Positions 45,506 through 53,901 of a stretch of 64,000 nt of DNA are shown here, in pieces (the stretch's first letter is position 1; each line of letters opens with the position of its first letter). The translations under genes were made by a program, and so were the position numbers. The stretch comes from DAHUYF01 sp052143095 (lineage in GTDB: Bacteria; Pseudomonadota; Alphaproteobacteria; ATCC43930; CGMCC-115725): positions 1-64,000 of the forward strand of contig JBKQTR010000229.1 in NCBI GenBank assembly GCA_052143095.1, in the 5' to 3' direction. The notes under the pieces were generated by a model that saw only the letters and a program-made list of their open reading frames with translations, was not told the DNA's origin and made no database searches.

Positions 45506-46201
45506 TCAGCCGAGATGTTTCTTGAAGAACTCGGCGGTGCGCCGATTGGCGAGATCAGCCGCCGCCTTGTCGTAATGCTCGCCGCCGACGCGCGCGAAGG
45601 CGTGGTCCTGCTCGGGGTACTCGTAGATCGTCACATGAGGGTTGCCTTTGAGCCCTTCCTTGATCTTGGCCTGGGCCTCGGGCGGGCAGAACTGGTCCTT
45701 GCCGGCGATGTCGAGGATCAGCGGCTTCTTGATGCTCTTGGCCTCGCCGAGCGCGTCCTGGATGCCGACGCCGTAATATCCCACATTGGCGTCGCTGTCG
45801 CTGCGCGTCGCCATGAGGTAGGCGAGCTTGCCGCCGAGGCAGTAGCCGACCGAGCCGGCCTTGCCGCTGCAGGCGGGATTGTGGCGCAGGCTCGCGAGCG
45901 TCGCCTTGAGGTCGTCGACGCCCTTCTCCACGTTGAAGCCCTGATAGAGGCTGAACGCCTTGTCCCATTCCGCCTTCGACTGGTCGGTGATGTCGACGCC
46001 CGGCTCCTGGCGCCAGAAGAGATCGGGGCACAGCACGGCATAGCCTTGCGCGGCAAAGCCGTCGGCCAAGTCGCGCATCACTTTGTTGACGCCGAAAATC
46101 TCCTGGATCAGGACGATCCCCGGACCCTTGCCGCTTTTCGGCGTGGCGAGATAGGCCTTGAAGCTGCCGCCATCGGCGGCACGTATCGTCACCTCGGTCA
46201 T
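45506..46201 (-). CDS. Dienelactone hydrolase family protein
   Basis: 231 residues, alpha/beta hydrolase. Cys nucleophile in GSVGYCLGGKLAY near residue 120, Asp in ILDIAGKDQFCPP, and His in EQDHAFAR near 200 form the expected triad. EIFGVNKVMRDLADGFAAQGYAVLCPDLFWR is characteristic. Substrates of the family include dienelactones from aromatic breakdown, but broad. Start ATG at 46199-46201 behind GGAGGGG. Likely cotranscribed with the quinone reductase. Confidence 0.92.
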   Translation of the reverse strand: MTEVTIRAADGGSFKAYLATPKSGKGPGIVLIQEIFGVNKVMRDLADGFAAQGYAVLCPDLFWRQEPGVDITDQSKAEWDKAFSLYQGFNVEKGVDDLKATLASLRHNPACSGKAGSVGYCLGGKLAYLMATRSDSDANVGYYGVGIQDALGEAKSIKKPLILDIAGKDQFCPPEAQAKIKEGLKGNPHVTIYEYPEQDHAFARVGGEHYDKAAADLANRRTAEFFKKHLG

Positions 46202-46377
46202 AACCCCTCCGATTTGTTTGTCGTGGCAACGCGATGAGGCGGAAGAAACAAGCTTAGCCGCGACGGCGGAGCTTGTCACGCCGGCGCCGCGGTGCTTGCG
46301 GGCGGGCGTGGCGGTGTCCTATTCGTGCGCCGCGAGGCGGCACGCGCCGCTCCTTGGGACGGGCGAGGCTTCCGGCG

Positions 46378-47742
46378 ATGAGCATGCGAGGGGACGAGAC
46401 CGACGGGCTGCCGCGGCGCCGGCGCCTGTGGGCGATCCTCACCGTGGCGCTCGCCATCGCCATGTCGGTGATCGACGGCGCCATCGCCAATATCGCGCTG
46501 CCGACCATCGCGCGCGAGCTGCAGGCGAGCCCGGCCGGCTCGATCTGGGTGGTGAACGCCTATCAGCTCGCCGTCACCATCCTGTTGCTGCCGCTGGCCT
46601 CGCTGGGCGAGATCTGGGGCTTCCGCCGCATCTATGTCGCGGGACTCGCCATCTTCACGGTCGCCTCGCTGTGCTGCGCGCTGTCGGACTCGCTGCTGAC
46701 GCTGACCTTGGCGCGCATCCTGCAAGGCATCGGCGCCGCCGGCATCATGAGCGTCAACGGCGCGCTCGTCCGCTTCATCTATCCGCGCCGCATGCTCGGG
46801 CGCGGCATCGGCATCAACGCCGTGGTGGTCGCCGTCTCCGCCGCCATCGGCCCGACCGTGGCGGCGGCGATCCTGGCGGTGGCGTCGTGGGAGTGGCTTT
46901 TCGCCATCAACGTGCCGGTGGGGCTGGTGGCGCTCGTGGCGGCGCGCGCGCTGCCGCTGACGCCGCCGGCGAAGCGGCGCTTCGACACGCCGAGCGCGCT
47001 GCTGAACGCGCTGTTCTTCGGCCTCCTCATCACCGCCATCGACGGCGTCGGGCATGGCCAAGGCGCGCTGCTGGTCGGCGGCGAGGCGGTGGCGGCGCTG
47101 GTCGCCGGCGCGGCGCTGGTGCTGCGCCAGCTGCCGCAGACCTCGCCGTTGCTGCCGGTCGATCTCCTGCGCCTGCCGGTCTTCGCGCTGTCGATCGCCA
47201 CGTCGGTCGCGTCGTTTACCGCGCAGATGCTGGCCTATGTCGCCTTGCCGTTCTTTCTTCAGGACACGCTCGGGCGCGACCAGGTCGAGACCGGGTTGTT
47301 GATGACGCCCTGGCCGCTCGCCACCGCCGTGGTGGCGCCGCTCGCCGGCCGGCTCGCCGACCGCTATCCCGCCGGCATGCTGGGCGGGCTCGGCCTTGCC
47401 GGCTTCGCCGCCGGGCTGGCGGCGCTGGCGCTGCTGCCGGCGCATCCGGGCACCGGCGACATCATTTGGCGCATGGCGTTGTGCGGCGCCGGCTTCGGCC
47501 TCTTCCAGACGCCCAACAACCGCGCCATCCTCGGCTCGGCGCCGCGCGAGCGCAGCGGCGGCGCCAGCGGCATGCTGGGCACCGCGCGCCTCCTCGGCCA
47601 GACGGTGGGCGCGGCGCTGATGGCGCTGATCTTCGGGCTGGCCGCCGAGCACGCCACCGGCATCGCGCTGTTCGTCGCCGCCGGCTTCGCCGCGGTCGCC
47701 GCCGCGGTGAGCTGCCTGCGGCTGATCGAGCACCAGCGCTAA
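46378..47742 (+). CDS. MFS transporter, DHA2-like drug efflux type
   Basis: 454 residues with about 14 hydrophobic segments, typical of the drug:H+ antiporter-2 branch. Seen: SVIDGAIANIALPTIARELQ in TM1 (motif D1-like), GEIWGFRRIYVAGL motif A, RILQGIGAAGIMSVNGAL motif B, and PTVAAAILAVASWEWLFAINVPVG motif C. The substrate is not predictable. I use the ATG at 46378 since longer frames add an Arg-rich leader. It ends by overlapping the convergent cyclase gene by 4 nt. Confidence 0.9.
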   Translation: MSMRGDETDGLPRRRRLWAILTVALAIAMSVIDGAIANIALPTIARELQASPAGSIWVVNAYQLAVTILLLPLASLGEIWGFRRIYVAGLAIFTVASLCCALSDSLLTLTLARILQGIGAAGIMSVNGALVRFIYPRRMLGRGIGINAVVVAVSAAIGPTVAAAILAVASWEWLFAINVPVGLVALVAARALPLTPPAKRRFDTPSALLNALFFGLLITAIDGVGHGQGALLVGGEAVAALVAGAALVLRQLPQTSPLLPVDLLRLPVFALSIATSVASFTAQMLAYVALPFFLQDTLGRDQVETGLLMTPWPLATAVVAPLAGRLADRYPAGMLGGLGLAGFAAGLAALALLPAHPGTGDIIWRMALCGAGFGLFQTPNNRAILGSAPRERSGGASGMLGTARLLGQTVGAALMALIFGLAAEHATGIALFVAAGFAAVAAAVSCLRLIEHQR

Positions 47743-48785
47743 GCGCGTCGCGTCGCCTCGCCGGCGCCGGTGGCCTCGAGCGCATAAAGCTCGAGCGCGC
47801 GCTCCTTGCCGCGCAGCGGCAGCGGGCCCAGCGCGCGCCGCGTGATGCCGGCGGGCAGCGCCGCGATGCGCTCCAGCAGCGCGGCCGAGGCGAGCACGCG
47901 ATGGCCGGTGTCGCGGCAGGCCTGCTGGATGCGCGCGGCGGTGTTCATGGTGTCGCCGATCAGCGCGATCTCCTTCTTGAGAAAGCCAAGCTCGCCGACG
48001 ACGACCGGCCCGCAATGGAGGCCGGCACGGAAATCGGCGCGGCAGCCGAAGTCGCGCTCATAGGCCGGCGCGTGAGCGGCGAGGCGGTCGAGCGCGGCGA
48101 AGCAGGCGCGGACGCAGTCGGCCTCGCCGGTTCCGGCGGCGAGCATCCAGGTGGCGATGATCTCGTCGCCGACATATTTGTGGATCTCGCCGCCGGCATC
48201 GGCGATGGCGAGCGACAGATCGGTGATGAAGCGGTTGAGGAAGTCGAGGTAGCGCACCTCGCCGAGGCGCTCGGCGATCGCGGTGGAGGAGCGCATGTCG
48301 ATGAACAGCAGCACGCGCTGCTCGAGGCGCGGGCGGCGATAGCGGCCGGCGACGAAGGCGAAGAGCACGCCGGGGCCGAGCAGCTGGTTGACGCCGAACA
48401 GCAGGTTGTAGCCGGTGCTGAGCGCCAGCGAGAAGACGATCTCGGGACGGCGGACGACATCGGGCCCGCTGGCGATGCGCACGAGCCGATGCCCGAGGGC
48501 GAGCAGGAGCAGGATGATGCTGAGATAGATCAGCGTGCGCAGCCCGAGATAGGGAAGAAACGGCATCTGGCGGAGGCGCGTGCCGAGGTCGCCGCCAAGC
48601 ACAAGGATCTCGAGCGTCGAGAGCGTGCCGGAGATCAAGGCGCCGTCCACCGCGCCGCGCAGATAGCCGACGCCGCCGAAATCGCCGCCAAGTGCCTGGG
48701 ATTCGAGATGGCCGAAGAGCGCGCCCAGCAGGGTGCTGCTGAGGATGATCCAGAAGATGAGGCGCAGCGAGACGGCCGGCGGCAT
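47739..48785 (-). CDS. Membrane class III adenylate/guanylate cyclase
   Basis: 348 residues. The N-terminal half (about 1-155) has four hydrophobic segments. The catalytic domain (about 160-330) has LLFIDMRSSTAIAERLG with the first metal Asp, GGEIHKYVGDEIIATW with the substrate-specifying Lys and second Asp, and GDTMNTAARIQ with the transition-state Asn and Arg, so it should be active; Lys favours ATP. Similar architecture is common in rhizobia and Rhodospirillales. It makes cAMP, which could affect Crp/FNR-type regulators. Confidence 0.92.
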   Translation of the reverse strand: MPPAVSLRLIFWIILSSTLLGALFGHLESQALGGDFGGVGYLRGAVDGALISGTLSTLEILVLGGDLGTRLRQMPFLPYLGLRTLIYLSIILLLLALGHRLVRIASGPDVVRRPEIVFSLALSTGYNLLFGVNQLLGPGVLFAFVAGRYRRPRLEQRVLLFIDMRSSTAIAERLGEVRYLDFLNRFITDLSLAIADAGGEIHKYVGDEIIATWMLAAGTGEADCVRACFAALDRLAAHAPAYERDFGCRADFRAGLHCGPVVVGELGFLKKEIALIGDTMNTAARIQQACRDTGHRVLASAALLERIAALPAGITRRALGPLPLRGKERALELYALEATGAGEATRRA

Positions 48786-48830
48786 GGCCGGCGATCATAG
48801 CGGAGCTTGCGGCCGCCTGGCAGCCGCTGC

Positions 48831-49187
48831 TCAGGCAGCCAGCGCCTGGCGGACCTCGGCGAGAATCTCGGCGGCGCGCAGCGGCTTCAGCAGCAGCTTG
48901 CCGTAGCGCAGGCCCTGGGCTTCCTGGTCAGCATAGCCGGTCATGTAGAGCACGCGCAGCTCGGGCCGGAGCAGCCGCGCCTGGCGGGCGAGCTCGAAGC
49001 CGCTGATCCCCGGCATCACGATATCGGTGAACAGCAGGTCGACCGGATGCTCCATCAACAGGCGGATGGCTTCGTAGCCGTCCTCGGCAACCAGGGCGTG
49101 AAAGCCGTGCCGGCGCAGCACCTCGATCACCGCGTAACGCACCAGCGTGTCGTCTTCGGCGAAAAGGATCTTGAATTGCGGTGCCAT
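48831..49187 (-). CDS. Single-domain response regulator
   Basis: 118 residues. Receiver domain with the acidic pair FAEDD near the N-terminus, phospho-acceptor Asp in LLFTDIVMPG, Thr in YMTGYAD and Lys in LLLKPLRAAE. I take the ATG at 49185-49187 (MAPQFKILF); an upstream ATG at 49229 is possible. It resembles the receivers that follow hybrid sensor kinases in alphaproteobacteria (FixL/FixJ-like C-terminal receivers). Partner kinase not identified. Confidence 0.9.
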   Translation of the reverse strand: MAPQFKILFAEDDTLVRYAVIEVLRRHGFHALVAEDGYEAIRLLMEHPVDLLFTDIVMPGISGFELARQARLLRPELRVLYMTGYADQEAQGLRYGKLLLKPLRAAEILAEVRQALAA

Positions 49188-49284
49188 CCCAATGTCAACG
49201 CTGCCGTAGCGCATGCTCCGCATGAGCATCTTCGGGCAGAGCCCTGATTGGTTAGAGCGCGTCGGGCAGGTCTGGACAAGCCCT

Positions 49285-49305
49285 CATTTGGTGTAACATC
49301 AAATG
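49285..49305. promoter_or_regulatory. Dyad CATTTG-N9-CAAATG upstream of the response regulator
   Basis: A 21-nt imperfect palindrome able to form a 9-bp stem in RNA, 98 nt upstream of the response-regulator start and 8 nt after the ogt stop. It could be an operator or a 3' hairpin of ogt; there is no T-tract. Confidence 0.4.
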
Positions 49306-49312
49306 GTATGCC

Positions 49313-49768
49313 CTACACCAGCAAAGCCCCTTCGAGGATCAGCAGCCGGCGCTTGGTCTCGACGCCCCTGCCGCCGCTATAACCGCCAAGCGCGCCGCCG
49401 GCGGCGAGCACACGATGACAGGGGATGAGGATCGGCAGCGGGTTACGGCCACAGGCCTGGCCGACGGCGCGGGGCGCCGCGCCGAGCGCCTCGGCGAGGT
49501 CGCCATAGCTGCGCGTCTCGCCGTAAGGGATCTCGGCCATCAGCCGCCACACGTCCCGCTCGAACGCCGAGCCGCGCGGCGCCAGTGGCAGATCGAAGGC
49601 GGTGAGCTTGCCGGCGAAATAGCCTTCGAGCTGGCGCTTCGCCTGGAGCAGCAGCGGCGTCGGCGCGCCGGTCGAGCGCGTGCCGCCCCAATCGAGCGCG
49701 GCGAGCGCGCCCTCCTCCTCAAAGAGGGTGAGGCGGCCGAGCGGGCTTTCGAGGGTCAGGCGCGGCAC
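49313..49768 (-). CDS. ogt: Methylated-DNA-protein-cysteine methyltransferase
   Basis: 151 residues. Repairs O6-alkylguanine by transferring the alkyl group to its own Cys in the motif ILIPCHRVLAAGG near residue 115. Helix-turn-helix FERDVWRLMAEIPYGETRSYGDLAEALGAAPRAVGQAC precedes it. Start is a GTG at 49766-49768 placed directly after the stop of the thioredoxin-domain gene. Confidence 0.95.
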   Translation of the reverse strand: MPRLTLESPLGRLTLFEEEGALAALDWGGTRSTGAPTPLLLQAKRQLEGYFAGKLTAFDLPLAPRGSAFERDVWRLMAEIPYGETRSYGDLAEALGAAPRAVGQACGRNPLPILIPCHRVLAAGGALGGYSGGRGVETKRRLLILEGALLV

Positions 49769-51793
49769 TCAGCGCCTCCCGGCGAGATCGGCGGCAAGCG
49801 CGGCGGGATCGGTCAGCGGCAGCGAGCAGACCGGCCCCTCGCAGACATAGGCGGTGGCGCGGCCATCGCTCTGGCCCTTGGCCGCGGCGGGATGGCCGTC
49901 GGGCAGCGCCGCCTCGGGCGGCACCACCGATAGCACTTTGTTGGGCAGTCCGACGCCGGCGACGGCGCGCAGCAGCGCCTCGGTGTCGGCCGCGCCGCGC
50001 CGGCCGCGGATGACGATCTGCAGCGCGCGCTGCAGCAGCTCGTTGGCGTTGATGAGCGCGGCGAAGCCGAAGATCTGGCGCTCGACATCGCCGGCGAAGG
50101 CCGCGACGATGCGCTCGGCGCGCGCGCGGTACTCGGCTTTGCCAGTGAGATGGAAGAGCCGCGCCAGCACGCTAGTCATCACGCCGTTGCCCGACGGGTT
50201 GGGATTGTCCTGCGCTGTCTTGGTGCGGGTGATGAGCGCCTCGGTATCGTCCGCGGTGAAGAAATAAGCGCCGCCCTCAGCATCCCAGTAATGCCGGTCG
50301 GCGATCTCGACCCAGCGTTCGGCGCGGGTGAGATAGGTGCTTTCGCCGGTCGCCTCGAACAGCGCCAGCGCCGCACGCGCCATGTTGGCGTAATCGTCGA
50401 GCACCGCGGCGTGACGCTTCTTGCCGGCACGCCAGGCATGGAAGAGCCTTCCGCCGCCGTCGCTCATCTCGATGGCGATGAAGGCGAAGGCGTCCCTGGC
50501 GAGGTCGAGCCAGTCCGGCCGCTCGAAGACGCTGCCGGCAGTCGCCAGCGCGGTGATCATCAGCCCGTTCCAATCCGCGAGCACCTTGTCGTCGAGCCCG
50601 GGATGGATGCGCTCCTCGCGCGCATGGAAGAGGATGGCGCGGCAGGCGGCGAGCTCGGCCTCGGTGGCGGGGTCGGCGAGTGCTAGATGCTGCAGGCGGT
50701 TGAGGATGGTGTGGCCTTCCCAATTGCCGCTGGCGGTGACGTCGTAAAGCGGCTTGAAGCGCTGCGCGCGCTCGCCGAGCAGCCGATCGATCTCGGCCTC
50801 GCTCCAGACGTAGAACTTGCCTTCCTCATGCTCGCTGTCGGCATCGAGGCTCGAGGCGAACGCGCCTTCCGCGGTCAGCATCTCGCGCGCCGCCCAATCG
50901 ATGGTCTCGGCGACGCGCATGGCGTAGAGCCCTTTGGTGTCGTCCTGCCACACCAGGGTCAGGAGATCGATGAGCTGTGCGTTGTCGTAGAGCATCTTTT
51001 CGAAATGCGGCACCAGCCAACGCGCGTCGGTGGCGTAGCGCGCGTAGCCGCCGCCGACATGGTCATAGATGCCGCCTTGCGAGATGTGCTCGAGCGTTAA
51101 TTCGACGGCGGCGCGGAACGGCTCCTGGCGCGTGCGCTTCCAGGCGCGCCAGAGCAGCTCGAAGAGTCCCACCTGCGGGAATTTCGGCGCGTCGCCGATG
51201 CCGCCATTGAAGGGATCGACCTCGCGCACCAGGCGCTCGGCGAGCCGGTCGGTGAGCGCCAGCGACAGCCCGTCGCCGGCTTGCGGCGTGGCGAGGCGCT
51301 GCAGCGCGCTGCGGAGGGCCGCGGCATTCGTTGCGACCTTGTCCGGCTCGTTCTTGTAGGCGTTGTGGATCGCGCGCAGCACCTCGGGAAAGCCCGGCCG
51401 GCCCCAGCGCGCGCTCGGCGGGAAATATGTCCCGCCCCAGAACGGCTCGCCGCGCGGCGTCAGGAACATGGTGAGCGGCCAGCCGCCCTGCTCGCCGAGC
51501 AGCGCCAGCGCATGCTGATAGATCGCGTCGAGATCCGGGCGCTCCTCGCGGTCGACCTTGATCGGGACGAAGAGCGCGTTCATCAGCCCGGCGATGGCGG
51601 GGTCCTCGAAGCATTCATGCGCCATGACATGGCACCAATGGCAGGCGGCATAGCCGACGGAGAGCAGGATCGGCTTGTCCGCGGCCGCGGCGGCAGCCAG
51701 CACGGCCGGGCTCCAGGCCTGCCAATGGACGGGATTGTCCTTGTGCTGCAGCAGGTAGGGGCTGGTTTCCTCGGCGAGGGCGTTGCGGTCCAT
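49769..51793 (-). CDS. Thioredoxin-domain protein of the YyaL/DUF255 family
   Basis: 674 residues, normal length. The N-terminal thioredoxin-like domain (about 1-165) has NALAEETSPYLLQHKDNPVHW and the redox-type motif ACHWCHVM; the remainder resembles a six-hairpin (alpha/alpha toroid) glycosidase-like fold, with DNAQLIDL and RAALALFEATG-type helices. The family is widespread with an uncertain role. Cytoplasmic. Divergent from the ferredoxin gene at 51.9 kb. Confidence 0.93.
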   Translation of the reverse strand: MDRNALAEETSPYLLQHKDNPVHWQAWSPAVLAAAAAADKPILLSVGYAACHWCHVMAHECFEDPAIAGLMNALFVPIKVDREERPDLDAIYQHALALLGEQGGWPLTMFLTPRGEPFWGGTYFPPSARWGRPGFPEVLRAIHNAYKNEPDKVATNAAALRSALQRLATPQAGDGLSLALTDRLAERLVREVDPFNGGIGDAPKFPQVGLFELLWRAWKRTRQEPFRAAVELTLEHISQGGIYDHVGGGYARYATDARWLVPHFEKMLYDNAQLIDLLTLVWQDDTKGLYAMRVAETIDWAAREMLTAEGAFASSLDADSEHEEGKFYVWSEAEIDRLLGERAQRFKPLYDVTASGNWEGHTILNRLQHLALADPATEAELAACRAILFHAREERIHPGLDDKVLADWNGLMITALATAGSVFERPDWLDLARDAFAFIAIEMSDGGGRLFHAWRAGKKRHAAVLDDYANMARAALALFEATGESTYLTRAERWVEIADRHYWDAEGGAYFFTADDTEALITRTKTAQDNPNPSGNGVMTSVLARLFHLTGKAEYRARAERIVAAFAGDVERQIFGFAALINANELLQRALQIVIRGRRGAADTEALLRAVAGVGLPNKVLSVVPPEAALPDGHPAAAKGQSDGRATAYVCEGPVCSLPLTDPAALAADLAGRR

Positions 51794-51892
51794 GCAGGGC
51801 TAAACGGGATTAAAGGGGGACGCATTGCGTCCGGCGTCTTCCGACTATACTGTGACGCCCGCGATCTGCGCCAACCCTATCGAATCCCCGCC

Positions 51893-52240
51893 ATGCCAGC
51901 CGATCCCGCGCTCTTCTTCCGCCAGCACGTCTTCTGCTGCACCAACACGCGGCCGCCCGGCCATCCCCGCGGCTGCTGCACCGAGAAGGGCAGCGAAAAG
52001 CTGCGCAACTATATGAAGGTCCGCGCCAAGGAGCTCGGCCTCGACGGCATCCGCATCAACGCCGCCGGCTGCCTCGACCGCTGCGAGCTCGGCCCGACCA
52101 TGGTGATCTATCCCGAAGGCGTGTGGTACGGCTATCGCAGCACCGCCGATATCGACGAGATCCTGCAGACCCATCTCGTCGAGGGCGGCCGCGTCGCGCG
52201 GCTGATGATGCGCCCGGAGCAGACGAAGCCGGAAAAATAG
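51893..52240 (+). CDS. Thioredoxin-like [2Fe-2S] ferredoxin
   Basis: 115 residues. Cluster cysteines in HVFCCTNTRP, PRGCC and GCLDRCELGPTMVIYPEGVWY match the thioredoxin-fold ferredoxin family. Start ATG at 51893. It lies upstream of mnmE, codirectional, with an 80-nt gap. Its redox partner is not known. Confidence 0.9.
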   Translation: MPADPALFFRQHVFCCTNTRPPGHPRGCCTEKGSEKLRNYMKVRAKELGLDGIRINAAGCLDRCELGPTMVIYPEGVWYGYRSTADIDEILQTHLVEGGRVARLMMRPEQTKPEK

Positions 52241-52320
52241 GAAGACGCTTCCGTACTCGATCGGCGCCGCGGTCCCGGCGGCATTGACAATCGCGTCCGG
52301 CCGCGCGAGGGACTGATCCC

Positions 52321-53652
52321 GTGACGACCATCTTCGCTCTTGCCACCGCGCCCGGGCGCGCCGGGATCGCCGTGCTGCGGCTCTCCGGGCCCGAGGCGCG
52401 CGCGGCGCTGGCAGCGCTGGCGGGCGCCGTGCCGCCGCCGCGCCGCGCGGTGCGCGCGCGCTTCAGCGACCCCCGCAGCGGCGAGGCGATCGATGACGGG
52501 CTGGCGTTGTTCTTTCCGGCGCCGCGCAGCGTCACCGGCGAGGATGTGGCGGAGCTGCACGTCCATGGCAGCCGGGCGGTGGCGGCGGCGCTGCTCGACG
52601 CGCTGGCACTGCTGCCGGGCCTGCGGCTGGCGGAGCCCGGCGAGTTCACGCGCCGCGCCTTCGAGCACGGCAAGCTCGATCTCACCGCCGCCGAAGGCCT
52701 TGCCGATCTCATTGCCGCCGAGACCGCGGCGCAGCGCCGCCAGGCGCTGCGGCAGCTCGCGGGCGAGCTCGGCCGGCTCTATGAAAGCTGGCGCGAGCGG
52801 CTGCTGCGCGCGCTCGCGCATGTCGAGGCCGAGATCGATTTCCCCGAGGAGGGCCTGCCGGAGGATCTCTGGCAGGGCGTGCGCGCGACGGCTGCGGCGC
52901 TGCGCGAGGAGATCGCGCGCCATCTTGCCGATGGCCGCCGCGGCGAGCGGCTGCGCGACGGCGTGGCGGTAGCGATCCTGGGGCCGCCCAATGCCGGCAA
53001 GTCGAGCCTGATGAACGCGCTGGCGCAGCGCGAGGTGGCGATCACCGCGGCGAGCGCCGGCACCACGCGCGACATCATCGAGGTGGCCCTCGATCTCTGG
53101 GGCTATCCGGTGGTGCTCGCCGATACCGCGGGGCTGCGCGCGGCGGGCGATGTGGTGGAGGCGGAGGGCGTGCGCCGCGCCCGGGCGCGGGCGGCGGCGG
53201 CGGATCTGCGGCTGATCGTGCTCGACGCGACGCGGCCGGACGAGGCGGCGGCGGTGGCGGGGCTGGTGGACGAGACGGCGCTGGTGGTGGCGAACAAGAT
53301 CGATCTCGCGCCCGACGTGGCGGCGGGGTGGGCGGATCGCCTTGGCGCGGGGCCGGCGCTGCGTCTTTCCGTCCGTACGGGGGACGGGATGGCGGCGCTG
53401 CTGGCGCGGCTCGAGGCCGAGGTGGCGCGGCGCTTTTCTCCCGGCGCAGCGCCGCTCATCACCCGGGCGCGCCATCGCCAGGCGCTTGAGGAGAGTGTCG
53501 CGGCGCTTGACCGTTTTGCCGCGGCGAATCTGCCCGAGCTCGCCGCCGAGGACCTCCGCGCCGCCACGCAGGCGCTCGGTCGTATCACCGGCCGGGTTGA
53601 TGTGGAGGCGCTGCTCGACATCATTTTTCGCGAATTTTGCTTGGGTAAATAG
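52321..53652 (+). CDS. mnmE: tRNA modification GTPase MnmE
   Basis: 443 residues. With MnmG it makes the 5-carboxymethylaminomethyl modification of wobble uridine. N-terminal folate-binding domain (IFALATAPGRAGIAVLRLSG, LAEPGEFTRRAFEHGKLDL); G domain with GPPNAGKSSLMNAL near residue 222, GTTRDI, DTAGLR and NKID; C-terminal FCLGK with the conserved Cys. GTG start. The usual partner mnmG is separated by an opposite-strand MFS gene. Confidence 0.97.
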   Translation: MTTIFALATAPGRAGIAVLRLSGPEARAALAALAGAVPPPRRAVRARFSDPRSGEAIDDGLALFFPAPRSVTGEDVAELHVHGSRAVAAALLDALALLPGLRLAEPGEFTRRAFEHGKLDLTAAEGLADLIAAETAAQRRQALRQLAGELGRLYESWRERLLRALAHVEAEIDFPEEGLPEDLWQGVRATAAALREEIARHLADGRRGERLRDGVAVAILGPPNAGKSSLMNALAQREVAITAASAGTTRDIIEVALDLWGYPVVLADTAGLRAAGDVVEAEGVRRARARAAAADLRLIVLDATRPDEAAAVAGLVDETALVVANKIDLAPDVAAGWADRLGAGPALRLSVRTGDGMAALLARLEAEVARRFSPGAAPLITRARHRQALEESVAALDRFAAANLPELAAEDLRAATQALGRITGRVDVEALLDIIFREFCLGK

Positions 53653-53870
53653 AGCAGAAGGACGTATTGCGTTTCTAACAGGAACTACTTTGACCGCATG
53701 CGTCAACCCCTGTATCAGTAGTGGTAAAATAAATTTTTTGGTATTTGTCACATACCCAATTCTATTACGTATATCCAGTTTCTAATATTAGATTTTCCCA
53801 ATTTAATAAATTATCTACTCATATATTTATTTTGTGAATCCAATTCTCCATGGCAGCTACGTCCCGGGTC
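53653..53870. other. Low-GC island between mnmE and the MFS gene
   Basis: Roughly 200 nt of about one third G+C, locally near one quarter (53761-53820), in an otherwise about two-thirds G+C region. Contains an imperfect hairpin GGTAT/ATACC around 53740-53757 and a weak DnaA-box-like TTATCTACT. No gene is supported here. Confidence 0.75.
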
Positions 53871-53901
53871 CCGTTTTCCGCCGATACCCCCCGATACCCC
53901 C

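Noticed and set aside
46158..48800. An 880-codon plus-strand frame across the MFS and cyclase genes
   Set aside because: Arg/Ala/Gly-rich out-of-frame translation; the MFS and cyclase frames carry clear family motifs.
53653..53870. The low-GC island as the main replication origin
   Set aside because: It has at best one weak DnaA-box-like sequence, and the ppsR-hemE gap matches the known alphaproteobacterial position; it is kept only as a second possibility.
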